From Skermanella rosea (lineage in GTDB: Bacteria; Pseudomonadota; Alphaproteobacteria; Azospirillales; Azospirillaceae): 64,000 nt of DNA. Under the pieces are notes generated by a model that worked only from the letters and a program-made list of their open reading frames with translations, had not been told where the DNA came from and did no database searches. Positions 34,310 to 42,758 of this stretch are shown in pieces. Positions within the stretch are counted from its first letter, which is position 1; the number at the start of each line of letters is the position of its first letter. The position numbers and the translations under genes were made by a program. The DNA is taken from the NCBI RefSeq assembly GCF_016806835.2, contig NZ_CP086114.1:1-64000 (forward strand). Direction: 5' to 3'.

Positions 34310-35556
34310 CCGCGGAACAGGTCTTGCGGCCCCTGCCCGACGGCCTCGGGACGCGGCTGCGGGCATGGGCCTTCGAGCATGTCGATCTCGCCTTCGGGCT
34401 GCTGCGCGCGGTGAAGCCGATCCTCAAGGTCGGCGGCACCGTCCTGGTCACCCGCTATGACGACGTGCGGGAGGTCTTCCTGACGGACGACGCCTTCCCC
34501 GTGCCTTACCGGGCCAAGCTCGACGTCATCATGGGCGGATGCCCGTTCTTCCTCGGCATGGCGGACACGCCGGAATACCGGCGCGACACCGCCGCGATGC
34601 GCAAGGCCATCCTGCGGGAGGACATCCCGGTGCGGCTGGCCGGCGCGGTCGAGACGCTGGCCGAGAGGATCGTGGACGAGGGCGGCGGCCGGCTGGAGGT
34701 CGTGGACGAGCTGGTGCGGCGGGTCACCTTCGCGGTGCTGTCGGATTATTTCGGCGTGCCCGATCCGCCGGGCGCGGACCTGCGGGTCTGGGCGACGCGA
34801 CTGTTCGAATTCCAGTTCGCCGACCCCGGCGACGACCCGGCGCTCCGCGCCGACGTGGACCGGATGGCCCCGGCGCTCCGCGACCATATCGACCGCCTGA
34901 TCGCCGCCCGCCGCGGATCGAACACCACCGGCAGCGACTTCGAGGGCGACGACGTGCTCGGCCGCTGCCTGGCCCTGCAGCGCCAGGGCGAGCCGGGCTT
35001 CTCCGACGAGCAGATCCGCACCGCGCTGATGGGCATGATCGTCGGCGGGCCGCCTCAGCCGCCCATGGTGGTGCCGCAGGCGCTGGAGCAGCTCCTGCGC
35101 CGCCCCGACGCCCTGATGGGAGCGCAGGCGGCGGCCCGGTCGGGCGACGACGCCCTCCTCGCCGGCTACGTGTTCGAGGCGATGCGCTTCGACCCGCTCG
35201 CCCCCGCCCTGCCCCGGGTCGCCGCGCGCGACCACCGCATCGCCGTCGGGACCCCGCGCGAAACGCTGGTTCCCAAGGGCGCCACCGTGCTGGCGGCGTT
35301 CCGCTCCGCGATGCACGACGGGCGCCGGATCCCCGACCCCGGGCGGTTCGATCCGCGCCGGATGCAGCACGAATACATCCATTTCGGCCACGGCCTGCAC
35401 ACCTGCTTCGGCATCCACATGAACCGGGTGCTCCTGCCCCTGATGCTGAAGCCGCTGCTCCGGCGGAACCGGCTGAGGCGCGCGCCGGGACCCGAAGGGC
35501 ACCTGACCAAGCGCGGCCCCTTCGCCGAACGGCTCCGGGTGGTCTACGATGCGTGA
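34306..35556 (+). CDS. Cytochrome P450 with atypical I-helix
   Basis: 416 residues, soluble bacterial type. The heme loop FGHGLHTCFG contains the thiolate Cys at residue 367, and the K-helix ExxR is EAMR near 295. The I-helix, where (A/G)Gx(D/E)T normally stands, reads VGGPPQPP at residues 246-253 (bases 35041-35064). The acid and threonine used for O2 activation are absent. This loss is known in peroxygenase P450s (CYP152) and hydroperoxide isomerases (CYP74). No ferredoxin or reductase gene is nearby, and the partner gene encodes a peroxidase. A role in peroxide- or hydroperoxide-driven chemistry is therefore likely; the substrate is unknown. Start ATG overlaps the peroxidase stop. Confidence 0.92.
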   Translation: MTAEQVLRPLPDGLGTRLRAWAFEHVDLAFGLLRAVKPILKVGGTVLVTRYDDVREVFLTDDAFPVPYRAKLDVIMGGCPFFLGMADTPEYRRDTAAMRKAILREDIPVRLAGAVETLAERIVDEGGGRLEVVDELVRRVTFAVLSDYFGVPDPPGADLRVWATRLFEFQFADPGDDPALRADVDRMAPALRDHIDRLIAARRGSNTTGSDFEGDDVLGRCLALQRQGEPGFSDEQIRTALMGMIVGGPPQPPMVVPQALEQLLRRPDALMGAQAAARSGDDALLAGYVFEAMRFDPLAPALPRVAARDHRIAVGTPRETLVPKGATVLAAFRSAMHDGRRIPDPGRFDPRRMQHEYIHFGHGLHTCFGIHMNRVLLPLMLKPLLRRNRLRRAPGPEGHLTKRGPFAERLRVVYDA

Positions 35557-35691
35557 GGAAGTGCATCGTTGCGGCACTGCATAATTGGCTGCCAGACCGG
35601 CGCCCCTCCCTGGCCGCCCCGAAAATCCTCACCATCTCGTGTTTACCGAGCGGCGAGGTTTGGAGTGGACGGAGAGGTCCCGGATCGCGGC

Positions 35692-36168
35692 ATGCGCTTC
35701 CTGTGCGATGAGATGCTTCATGGGCTGGGCCGCTGGCTGCGCGGCGCCGGCTACGACACGGCGATCGCCGAGACCGGCGGGGCGGACGGAGCCCTGCTCG
35801 ACCTGGCGCTGTCCGAGGGCAGGAAACTGCTGACCCGCGACCGGGCGATCCTCCAGCGGCGGCGCGCCGCCGGCGTGGTCGTGCTGGTGCAGGGCGATAC
35901 CGTCCACGAACAGGCGCTCAACCTGGGGCAGAGGCTCGGGCTGGACTGGCTGGCCGATCCCCTGTCGCGCTGCATGGTCTGCAATACCGAGCTGGAACCG
36001 GCCCCGCCGACGCTGGCCGGCTTGGCGCCGGCCAACATCCGCGCATCCGGTCTGCCCATACGGCACTGTGCCGGCTGCGACCGGCTCTACTGGCCCGGCA
36101 GCCACGAACGCCGGATCCGCGCCACCTTGCGGGAGTTCGCCCGGGCGAGCGCCGCGGATGCGCCATAG
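35692..36168 (+). CDS. Mut7-C RNase-domain protein with zinc ribbon
   Basis: 158 residues. It opens MRFLCDEMLHGLGRWLRGAGYDT, the PIN-like Mut7-C (PF01927) start with acidic residues Asp and Glu, then KLLTRDRAIL. The C-terminal half has a zinc ribbon: CMVCNTELE near residue 104 and CAGCDRLYWPGSHERRI near 132. The family is predicted to cleave RNA, but bacterial members are little studied. ATG at 35692 is chosen by homology of the N-terminus; a GTG at 35665 has a better spaced AGG and would add 9 residues. It follows the P450 gene by 135 bases and may be separate from that operon. Confidence 0.85.
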   Translation: MRFLCDEMLHGLGRWLRGAGYDTAIAETGGADGALLDLALSEGRKLLTRDRAILQRRRAAGVVVLVQGDTVHEQALNLGQRLGLDWLADPLSRCMVCNTELEPAPPTLAGLAPANIRASGLPIRHCAGCDRLYWPGSHERRIRATLREFARASAADAP

Positions 36169-36249
36169 GCCGGAACCGTGTCCCCACGTCGCTGTTGGCA
36201 CTGCTTTGACCGGAACGGCGCTCCCGAAGGCGCCCCCAGGAGAAGATGA

Positions 36250-37173
36250 ATGAGCGTGCAGCAGCTCGCCGTCGTGACCGGCGGCTCCAGCGGCATCGGC
36301 CTCGAACTGTCCCGACAGTTCGCCCGCCATGGCCATGATCTCGTGATCGGCGGACAGGATACCGCGAAGCTCGAGGGTGCCGCCGCCCTGCTCCGCCGGG
36401 AAACCGGCCGGGAAATCGTCGCCGTGGCAGCGGACCTGTCCGATGCCGAGGGGGTGGAGCGGTTCCACCGCAGCGTCCGCGATCTGGGCCGCCCCGTGGA
36501 TGTATTCTGCGCCAATGCGGGCGTGGGCGTCGGGGGCGGCGACTTCAGCCGGACCGACCTGGACGCGGAGCTCAGGCTCATCGACCTCAATGTCCGCAGC
36601 CAGGTGCACCTGACCAAGCTGATCGTCCGGGACATGGTGGCGCGCGGCAGCGGCAGGATCCTCTTCACAGGATCGATCTCCGGCCTGATGCCGGGTCCGT
36701 TCGAAACCGTCTATTCCGCGTCGAAGATGTTCATCCGGTCCTTCGCCGAGGCCCTGCGGAACGAGCTGGCGCCCAAGGGGATCACCGTCACCGCCCTGAT
36801 GCCGGGCCCGACCGACACGGATTTCTTCGACCGCGCCGGCATGAAGGGCACGCCGGTGGGCGACGGCCCGAAGGACGATCCCGCCGAGGTCGCCCGCCAG
36901 GGCTTCGAGGCGCTGATGGCCGATCGCCATCACGTGATCTCCGCCGGCATCAAGACCAAGCTGCAGGGCGCCGCCACCAACCTGATGTCCGACCCGATGC
37001 TGGCCGGTGTCCACCGCAGGATGAGCGAGCCCAGGTCCGCGCGGTCGAACCAGGGGAACGGCTCCCTGGCGATGGTGGGAACCGGGCTGGCCCTCGCGGC
37101 GTTGGTCGCGGCTGCGGCGATCGGCAGTTCTGACCTTCGGGGTCACCGGGTCGGCCGGCGTTACCGGAGCTAG
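36250..37173 (+). CDS. Short-chain dehydrogenase/reductase
   Basis: 307 residues. Rossmann motif TGGSSGIG near residue 10, NAG in FCANAGVG near 92, catalytic Ser in GSISGL near 140 and YSASK near 153, and the PGPTDTDFF region after. The catalytic domain ends about residue 240. The last 30 residues contain a hydrophobic stretch (LAMVGTGLALAALVAAAAIG) and a basic tail. The stop codon TAG is the first triplet of repeat copy 2, so the present C-terminus may have been set by insertion of the repeat. Substrate unknown. Confidence 0.9.
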   Translation: MSVQQLAVVTGGSSGIGLELSRQFARHGHDLVIGGQDTAKLEGAAALLRRETGREIVAVAADLSDAEGVERFHRSVRDLGRPVDVFCANAGVGVGGGDFSRTDLDAELRLIDLNVRSQVHLTKLIVRDMVARGSGRILFTGSISGLMPGPFETVYSASKMFIRSFAEALRNELAPKGITVTALMPGPTDTDFFDRAGMKGTPVGDGPKDDPAEVARQGFEALMADRHHVISAGIKTKLQGAATNLMSDPMLAGVHRRMSEPRSARSNQGNGSLAMVGTGLALAALVAAAAIGSSDLRGHRVGRRYRS

Positions 37174-37336
37174 AGCGGTCCCCGATCAGGTTGAACCGCT
37201 CCGGTCCTCGCAGCCGGCCGTTCCACTCGCCGCACTGTGTTGCGCCATGGGCGCAACCTACGGCTCGATGCAGGGCGGAGGTGATGCGGACCGAAGGTCG
37301 TAGGTCGCACCCATGGCGCAATGCATCGGATCAGCT
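37171..37336 (+). repeat. 166-bp hairpin repeat, copy 2
   Basis: Gap-free match to 30641-30806. The left arm of the 23-bp inverted repeat is identical to copy 1, but the right arm has two changes (TAGGTCGCACCC instead of TAGGTTGCGCCC), so the hairpin is slightly decayed. An additional 7-bp stem (GAGCGGT at 37173-37179 with ACCGCTC at 37195-37201) lies at the left end. Copies 1 and 2 bracket the DyP-P450-Mut7C-SDR block in direct orientation. Confidence 0.8.
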
Positions 37337-37524
37337 GTCTCGGGCGGATCGACTCTTCCTGGTTGGTCCGGCTGGGAGGATCGCTGGGTGTCGGCGACCA
37401 TGAAGATTCACGAAGCGAAGACCATGGTCGGAGTGGTTCCGATACTGGCGCCGCAGGAAGCGCGACGGCCGGGACGGTTGCGGATGGCTCCGGACTTCCC
37501 GCCCGTGCCCGCCGTCCAGGAACA
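37337..37524. other. Gene-free spacer after repeat copy 2
   Basis: No convincing gene. It separates the plus-strand SDR gene from the end of a minus-strand membrane-protein gene. Short frames here lack binding sites and typical codon use. Confidence 0.4.
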
Positions 37525-38208
37525 TCACCGCGGCAGCAGCCGCCCCAGGCTGTCGGCCGCCGTCTTTGCGACATAGGCCATCCACAGGCTGATGCCGATG
37601 AACTTCGCGCCGTCCTCGATCAGGTAGACGACCGTATCGCTCTCCCACAGGCCCAAGGGCTGCATCAGGAACGGCGTGTCGCACAGGAAGCTCAGGGCGA
37701 AGAAGCTCCCGGCGGCGGCCACGAGGCGGAAATTGTTTCCGGCCAGCACCTTGAAAAAACCCAGGCCGAACGCCGCCGCGACGGCGATATAGCCGAGTTT
37801 GACGTACCGTTCCCGGATTCCGAGCCCGACCGGCACTATCTCCTCATGGAGCATGAAGGCATCGTCCAGCAGCAGCAGGGTCGTGAGCACCCCCGCCGCC
37901 AGCCAGAACCGCCGCATCTGGACGGTCTCGTGGAAGCGCGTCACGGCATGGGTCAGGAAGGCGATGCTGGCGGCGGCGGCCCAGCCGAACAGCCCCAGCA
38001 TGGAAACGACTCCCAGGAACGGATGGTATCCGAGGGTGTCGGCGGGATCGTTGAAAAGCTCGCGGTTTCCGAGAGATGTCTGGCCCATCACGGCCAGCAG
38101 AATCAAAAGGGGTCCGGCGACGGCGGAGATCACCCAGGCATTCACGGACCCGGAGGAGTGAGTTCTTTTTCTACCAAAGGTATTGTCGGCACTGGCCCTG
38201 ACCGTCAT
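37525..38208 (-). CDS. Multi-spanning membrane protein of unknown function
   Basis: 227 residues with about six hydrophobic helices: AWVISAVAGPLLILLAVMG, FLGVVSMLGLFGWAAAASIAFL, FWLAAGVLTTLLLLDDAFMLHEE, YIAVAAAFGLGFFKVLAG, LVAAAGSFFALSFLCD and the C-terminal ISLWMAYVA. Conserved-looking acidic and His residues cluster in LLLDDAFMLHEEIVP and in LIEDGAKFIGI, inside or next to helices, which could form a metal or substrate site. ATG at 38208 is chosen; a GTG at 38220 is in frame. No family assigned. Confidence 0.7.
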   Translation of the reverse strand: MTVRASADNTFGRKRTHSSGSVNAWVISAVAGPLLILLAVMGQTSLGNRELFNDPADTLGYHPFLGVVSMLGLFGWAAAASIAFLTHAVTRFHETVQMRRFWLAAGVLTTLLLLDDAFMLHEEIVPVGLGIRERYVKLGYIAVAAAFGLGFFKVLAGNNFRLVAAAGSFFALSFLCDTPFLMQPLGLWESDTVVYLIEDGAKFIGISLWMAYVAKTAADSLGRLLPR

Positions 38209-38525
38209 GACACCATCCACATTTCAATCAGGTGTCATTTCCATGACAGAATGACGAATACAAGGCACCCATATCCGCAATTAGGTCTATCCGCCGGTCT
38301 CATTCGGCGATGGGCCGACGCCCCTTCACATGCAGCCTCCATGCTGCTATATGGAACCTGGATCGACCTTTGAGCTGGGAGGACTGCATGACATCGACGT
38401 GCCTGCTTTTCGTTCCCGGCCCGGTCGTTCGATAGGTAGCGCGACCCGGTCGCCCGCTTCCCCTCCCGTTTCCGGGGTTTCACGTCCCATTTGATCCGTT
38501 GCCGCATCCCTCCCGCCCGGTGGGG
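38209..38525. promoter_or_regulatory. Divergent intergenic region
   Basis: This spacer lies between the minus-strand membrane-protein gene and the plus-strand ABC exporter gene. It is AT-richer around 38210-38290 and must hold promoters for both directions. No specific operator or RNA element was recognised. Confidence 0.35.
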
Positions 38526-40385
38526 ATGAAGCGCGATCCATTTCGGAGCCGGCGCGCCGACGCGCCGTTCGATTTCATGACTGTCGTTCGACGCACACGG
38601 CGGGCGGATGCCATGCGCACCGTCCTCGCCTTCACGTTCCGCCATTGGCGCCGTCAGTCCGCGCTCGTCGCCGGGGTCGCCTGCGCCATGGTCACGGCCA
38701 CGCTGGCCGACGTCTTCATGCCCTATTTCGCCGGGCGGCTGGTCGATGCCTTGATGCTGGTCTCCTCGGACCGCGAAGCCGCGCGCGACGCGGCCCTGGC
38801 GGCCTTCGGCGCCATGGCCGGCCTCGGCCTCGGCATGGTGGTGCTGCGCCATCTCGGCTGGAGCGGCATCATCCCGCTGACCCTGCGGATGATGGGCGAC
38901 ATCTCGCAGGACGCCTTCCACCGGGTCCAGCGATTCTCGACCGACTGGCACGCCAACAGCTTCGCGGGCGCCGTCGTGCGCAAGATCACGCGCGGCATGA
39001 ACGCGCTCGACACCCTCAACGACACCCTGCTGCTGGCGCTGCTGCCCTCGGTCACGGTCCTGCTCGGGACCATGCTGCTGATGGCCCTGCATTGGCCGGT
39101 GCTCGGGCTGGTCGTGGGTGGCGGCACGCTGGCCTACATCGCGCTGACCCTGTACCTGTCCACGTCCTACATCGCGCCCGTGGCGAAGCTGTCCAACGCG
39201 CTCGACACCCGGCTGGGCGGCATGCTGGCCGACGCGATCGGCTGCAATCCCGTCGTCAAGGCGTTCGGCGCCGAGGCGCGGGAGGACGAACGCCTCGCCC
39301 GCGTCATCGGGAAATGGCGGAACCGCACCTGGCACACCTGGACCCGGCATACCCGCAGCGGGACGACGCAGAACGCCGTGCTGCTGCTGATGCGGACCGC
39401 CGTCGTGGGAACGTCGCTCGTGCTGTGGTGGCATGGGCGGGCGACGCCCGGCGACGTGGCCTATGTGCTGACCACCTATTTCGTCGTCCACGGTTATCTG
39501 CGCGACATCGGCATGCACATCAACCATCTCCAGCGCTCGGTCAACGAGATGGAGGAACTGGTCCTGCTGCACGACGAGCCGCTGGGCATCGAGGACCGCC
39601 CCGACGCCCGGCCGATCCGCATCGGCGCCGGCGAGATCCGCTTCGACCATGCGGACTTCCACTACGGCGCCCACACCGTGCCGCTGTACAAGGACCTGTC
39701 GGTCACCATCCGGGCCGGCGAGCGCGTCGGGCTGGTCGGACCCTCGGGATCGGGCAAGACGACCTTCGTCAAGCTGATCCAGCGCCTCTACGACGTCACC
39801 GGCGGCCGGGTGCTGATCGACGGCCAGGACGTATCCAGGGCTACCCAGGCGTCGCTGCGGTCGCAGATCGCCATCGTCCCGCAGGAGCCGATCCTGCTCC
39901 ACCGCTCGCTGGCGGAGAACATCGCCTATGCCCGGCCGGGCGCCTCGATGGCGGAGATCGAGCAGGCGGCCCGCCTCGCCAACGCCCACGACTTCATCGC
40001 GCGGCTGCCCCGCGGCTACGCGACCATGGTCGGCGAGCGCGGCGTCAAGCTGTCGGGCGGCGAGCGCCAGCGCGTGGCGCTCGCCCGCGCCTTCCTGGCC
40101 GACGCGCCGATCCTGATCCTGGACGAGGCGACCTCCAGCCTGGATTCGGAATCCGAGGCCCTGATCCAGGAGGCGATGGAGCGGCTGATGCAGGGCCGCA
40201 CCGCCCTGGTCATCGCGCACCGCCTGTCCACGGTCAGGACCCTGGACCGCATCCTGGTGTTCAACCAGGGCCGCATCGTCGAGGAGGGAAGCCACAAGGC
40301 GCTGCTCCACCGGCCGGGCGGCCTCTACCGCCGGCTGTTCGAGCAGCAGTCGGCTCCGGACCGGGACCGCCGGTCGGCGGGGTGA
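38526..40385 (+). CDS. ABC exporter (membrane and ATPase domains fused, homodimeric type)
   Basis: 619 residues. Six membrane helices lie in residues about 35-320. The nucleotide-binding domain begins near 365: Walker A GPSGSGKT, Q-loop IVPQEPILLHRSLAENI, signature LSGGERQR, Walker B ILILDEATSSLD and the H-loop IAHRLSTV. This is the MsbA/multidrug-exporter half-transporter layout. It lacks the accessory genes (HlyD, TolC) and N-terminal features of an RTX type I exporter. ATG at 38526 is the first good start; later ATGs at 38577 and 38613 cannot be excluded. Substrate unknown. Confidence 0.93.
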   Translation: MKRDPFRSRRADAPFDFMTVVRRTRRADAMRTVLAFTFRHWRRQSALVAGVACAMVTATLADVFMPYFAGRLVDALMLVSSDREAARDAALAAFGAMAGLGLGMVVLRHLGWSGIIPLTLRMMGDISQDAFHRVQRFSTDWHANSFAGAVVRKITRGMNALDTLNDTLLLALLPSVTVLLGTMLLMALHWPVLGLVVGGGTLAYIALTLYLSTSYIAPVAKLSNALDTRLGGMLADAIGCNPVVKAFGAEAREDERLARVIGKWRNRTWHTWTRHTRSGTTQNAVLLLMRTAVVGTSLVLWWHGRATPGDVAYVLTTYFVVHGYLRDIGMHINHLQRSVNEMEELVLLHDEPLGIEDRPDARPIRIGAGEIRFDHADFHYGAHTVPLYKDLSVTIRAGERVGLVGPSGSGKTTFVKLIQRLYDVTGGRVLIDGQDVSRATQASLRSQIAIVPQEPILLHRSLAENIAYARPGASMAEIEQAARLANAHDFIARLPRGYATMVGERGVKLSGGERQRVALARAFLADAPILILDEATSSLDSESEALIQEAMERLMQGRTALVIAHRLSTVRTLDRILVFNQGRIVEEGSHKALLHRPGGLYRRLFEQQSAPDRDRRSAG

Positions 40386-40404
40386 TCCCGGCCCGGTCCC
40401 TCCC

Positions 40405-40623
40405 CTACCTGCCGAAGCCCTGGGGAGGGGTCATGTAGCCGACGAACACGGAGAGCAGCGTCGTGGCGGCGCTCGCCACCTCGGCGCTGATCGCCAGCTC
40501 GGGCTTCACGATGCTCAGGACGTAGATCGCGATCGTGACCAGCGCGCCCGCGACGGCGCTCGTCTGGATCTTGGGAACCGGCATCAGGGAAGGGGCCGCG
40601 TTCTGCGTCGCAACTCCGGTCAT
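40405..40623 (-). CDS. Small membrane protein (72 aa)
   Basis: AGGAGG lies 5-6 bases before the ATG at 40623, a very strong binding site. The protein has a short polar N-terminus, one clear membrane segment (AVAGALVTIAIYVLSIV) and a second, weaker helix (ASAATTLLSVFVGYMT), then PPQGFGR. The size and layout recall small holin-like proteins, but no lysis gene is nearby and the family is not certain. It converges on the ABC exporter gene with 19 bases between them. Confidence 0.7.
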   Translation of the reverse strand: MTGVATQNAAPSLMPVPKIQTSAVAGALVTIAIYVLSIVKPELAISAEVASAATTLLSVFVGYMTPPQGFGR

Positions 40624-40755
40624 GCAGTCCTCCTGTCGGATTGAAGCCGCGCCGGGAATGGCGCGGCTTCCCTTCTCTACCCGAAGGCACCGCAACCGGC
40701 AGTGAACAACTTCACACCCTATCGAGACTACCTTGAATTGCCGGCCGTCCCGGGT

Positions 40756-41691
40756 TCAGGCCGCCAGGAACGCATCATGGTGGTGATGGTGCCCGTCCTG
40801 GACCCCGATCAGGGTGATGGGTGCCGGGTCCGCCGCCGGGATCGCCGAGCCGGCCGGGTCGTCGGACGAGGCCGACATTCCGGCGACCTGGGCGGCGATG
40901 CCGGGCGGATCGATCAGGTCGATCTTCACGTTCTTGCTGCCCACGGTCACCGTCTTCGTGACCGGAGCGGCCAGGCCGCCCTCGGAGAAGGTCAGCCTGT
41001 AGGTGCCGGGAGCCACCGCGATGTCGTACCCGCCGGCGGTGCCGGTGATGTCGGCGACAGTCACGGGAGTGGTCGTGCCGGTCGAGACCGCGGTCACCTT
41101 GATGCCGCCGCGGCCTTCGCCGGGCGTGTAGAAGTCGTTGTCGTTGCGGTCGTCATAGGCGACGCCGGTGATGAAGGACGCGGTGCCGGTCCTGGCGAAG
41201 TCCTGGGTCACCATGGACGCGTTGTACGCCCCGAACTTGCCGAACTCGACGCCTACGCCGATCTCCTTGAAGTTGTCGTTCAGGATGTTGAGCCGGTGCC
41301 CGGGGCTCTTGAACAGCGACTCGTGGCGCGCCAGGGTGTGGGCCAGCTGGTTGATGGTCCCGGTGCTTCCGCCCCAGGAGATGTTCTCGCCCGCGGTCCA
41401 GCTGCCGGAGAAAACGTAGCCCTCGGCCTTCATGCGGGTCGTGAAGCTGGAGCCGCCGGCCCCCGTATGGGAGAAGGTGTCGGTGTCCAGCATCCACTTG
41501 GAATGCTTGTGCGCCGCATCGACGATGTCGCCGTCGAAGGCCAGCGGCTGCTTGGGCGCCGTGGAGATCCGGCCCGAGCTCAAGCCCTGGTCAAGGGATA
41601 TCCCGAGCCGGGATGCCTCCGCCGAAGGATTGGCCCGGGCCTGGTTGATCAACTCCAGCATATATTGGTCGAAGGCCGTAGGTTCCGGCAT
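40756..41691 (-). CDS. CAP/SCP-domain protein with carboxy-terminal beta domain and His-rich tail
   Basis: 311 residues. Residues 1-150 form a CAP domain: LELINQARANPSAEA, HSKWMLDTDTFSHTGAGG, AGENISWGG, and SPGHRLNILNDNFKEIGVGV with the CAP His and Glu residues. A second domain (about 160-260) resembles a Cna-B/SdrD-like beta module (GVAYDDRNDNDFYTPGEGRGGIKVTAV). The end is GVQDGHHHHHDAFLAA. There is no N-terminal signal peptide, although such proteins normally act outside the cell. The acidic-then-hydrophobic C-terminus suits type I secretion, as in the two RTX proteins here. AAGGAA lies 5-6 bases before the ATG at 41691. Confidence 0.85.
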   Translation of the reverse strand: MPEPTAFDQYMLELINQARANPSAEASRLGISLDQGLSSGRISTAPKQPLAFDGDIVDAAHKHSKWMLDTDTFSHTGAGGSSFTTRMKAEGYVFSGSWTAGENISWGGSTGTINQLAHTLARHESLFKSPGHRLNILNDNFKEIGVGVEFGKFGAYNASMVTQDFARTGTASFITGVAYDDRNDNDFYTPGEGRGGIKVTAVSTGTTTPVTVADITGTAGGYDIAVAPGTYRLTFSEGGLAAPVTKTVTVGSKNVKIDLIDPPGIAAQVAGMSASSDDPAGSAIPAADPAPITLIGVQDGHHHHHDAFLAA

Positions 41692-41952
41692 GATCATTCC
41701 TTATCAAGACTGACATCGCGCGAGAACTACTACTTCCGATAGCTTTAATAAATCAAGTCGCGGCCCAGGGACAATTATAAGTGCGGGAATGGACAAAAAG
41801 CAGGCATGTCGGTCGATCACCCCCGGGGCCGGGGTACGTCGATCCTGGAAATGCCTTCCCGGACCTGATGCAGGTTAATGACGGAAGGCCGTCGGCGCGC
41901 GACGATGGATCCGCAAGAGCGGGAAAAGTCCATCGTTCCGGGAGGCTTCACC

Positions 41953-42405
41953 ATGCACAGGCACGCCATCATCTGGTTCGTCCTCGTCGACGGGGCCAAG
42001 ACCCGCATCCTGCGGTGCCGATCCTCCGATCCCGACGGGATCGAGGTCGTTCTCGAGGAGGACTCCCGCGAGGCGGAGCTGCGCGCCCATGACCTCGTCA
42101 CCGACCGGCCCGGGCGCAGTTACGAGAGCGCCTCGCCGCTCCGCCACGCGGTCGGCGGGCCGGATCCGCACGAAGCGGCGATGGAGCGCTTCGAGGCGGG
42201 CGTGGCCGACATCATCGACCGGGCGGCTTCCCAGGACCGCTTCGACGGGCTGGTGCTGGTGGCGCCGCCGCGCGTGCTGGGCCGGATGCGCCAGGCACTG
42301 GGCGCCCGTGCCAGGGAACGGCTGATCCTGGAGGAAGGCAAGGATCTCCTGGGCTTGCCCGACGCGGAACTGAAGTCCCGCCTGTCGGCCCTGGTGGCCC
42401 CGTGA
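41953..42405 (+). CDS. Host attachment protein family (AtsE/PF10116-type)
   Basis: 150 residues. The order of motifs matches the Host_attach family: IWFVLVDGAKTRILR, HDLVTDRPGRSYESAS followed by RHAVGGPDPHE, FDGLVLVAPPRVLGRMRQALG and EEGKDLLGLPDAEL. The name derives from Agrobacterium mutants; the fold resembles nucleic acid release factor-like domains and the real activity is unknown. GGAGG lies 7 bases before the ATG at 41953. The stop shares a base with the start of the following cytochrome gene (TGATG). Confidence 0.87.
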   Translation: MHRHAIIWFVLVDGAKTRILRCRSSDPDGIEVVLEEDSREAELRAHDLVTDRPGRSYESASPLRHAVGGPDPHEAAMERFEAGVADIIDRAASQDRFDGLVLVAPPRVLGRMRQALGARARERLILEEGKDLLGLPDAELKSRLSALVAP

Positions 42406-42734
42406 TGCAGCGCCTCCCCTTGGTCGTGGCCACGGTGCTGGCGGCTTTCACCATCCAGGCCGCCGGCGCCCAGACGGTCGGCAGCCAGGTCCGCGGCCGG
42501 GAACGGGCGGACCAGCTCTGCGGTGACTGCCATGTCGTGGCCCCGGGCCGCGAAGGCTCCCGGTCGCTGGGTCCGAACCTCGTCGAGTATGTCCGCGATC
42601 CGGCCATCACCGAAATGGCCCTGCGGAGCTATCTCCAGACCTCGCACCCGGTCATGCCCAACGTGATGCTGGACCGGAACGATACCGACGACATCGTGGC
42701 CTATCTGCTCGCCCAGAAGGAGCCTCGGAAGTGA
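42405..42734 (+). CDS. Small class I c-type cytochrome
   Basis: 109 residues. Signal peptide (LPLVVATVLAAFTIQAAGAQT), heme site CGDCH near residue 39, and a distal Met candidate in HPVMPNVML near residue 83, as in mono-heme periplasmic electron carriers. It starts at the stop of the host attachment gene (TGATG), so it is translationally coupled to it. It converges on the FNR-type regulator gene. Confidence 0.9.
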   Translation: MQRLPLVVATVLAAFTIQAAGAQTVGSQVRGRERADQLCGDCHVVAPGREGSRSLGPNLVEYVRDPAITEMALRSYLQTSHPVMPNVMLDRNDTDDIVAYLLAQKEPRK

Positions 42735-42758
42735 CCCGGACCGCTGCTGCCCGGATCT

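Noticed and set aside
38526-40385. ABC exporter considered as the type I secretion ATPase for the RTX proteins
   Set aside because: It has the multidrug-type half-transporter layout, no HlyD or TolC partner, and is 16-22 kb from the RTX genes.
40405-40623. Phage holin
   Set aside because: Size and helices allow it, but there is no endolysin or other phage gene in the neighbourhood.
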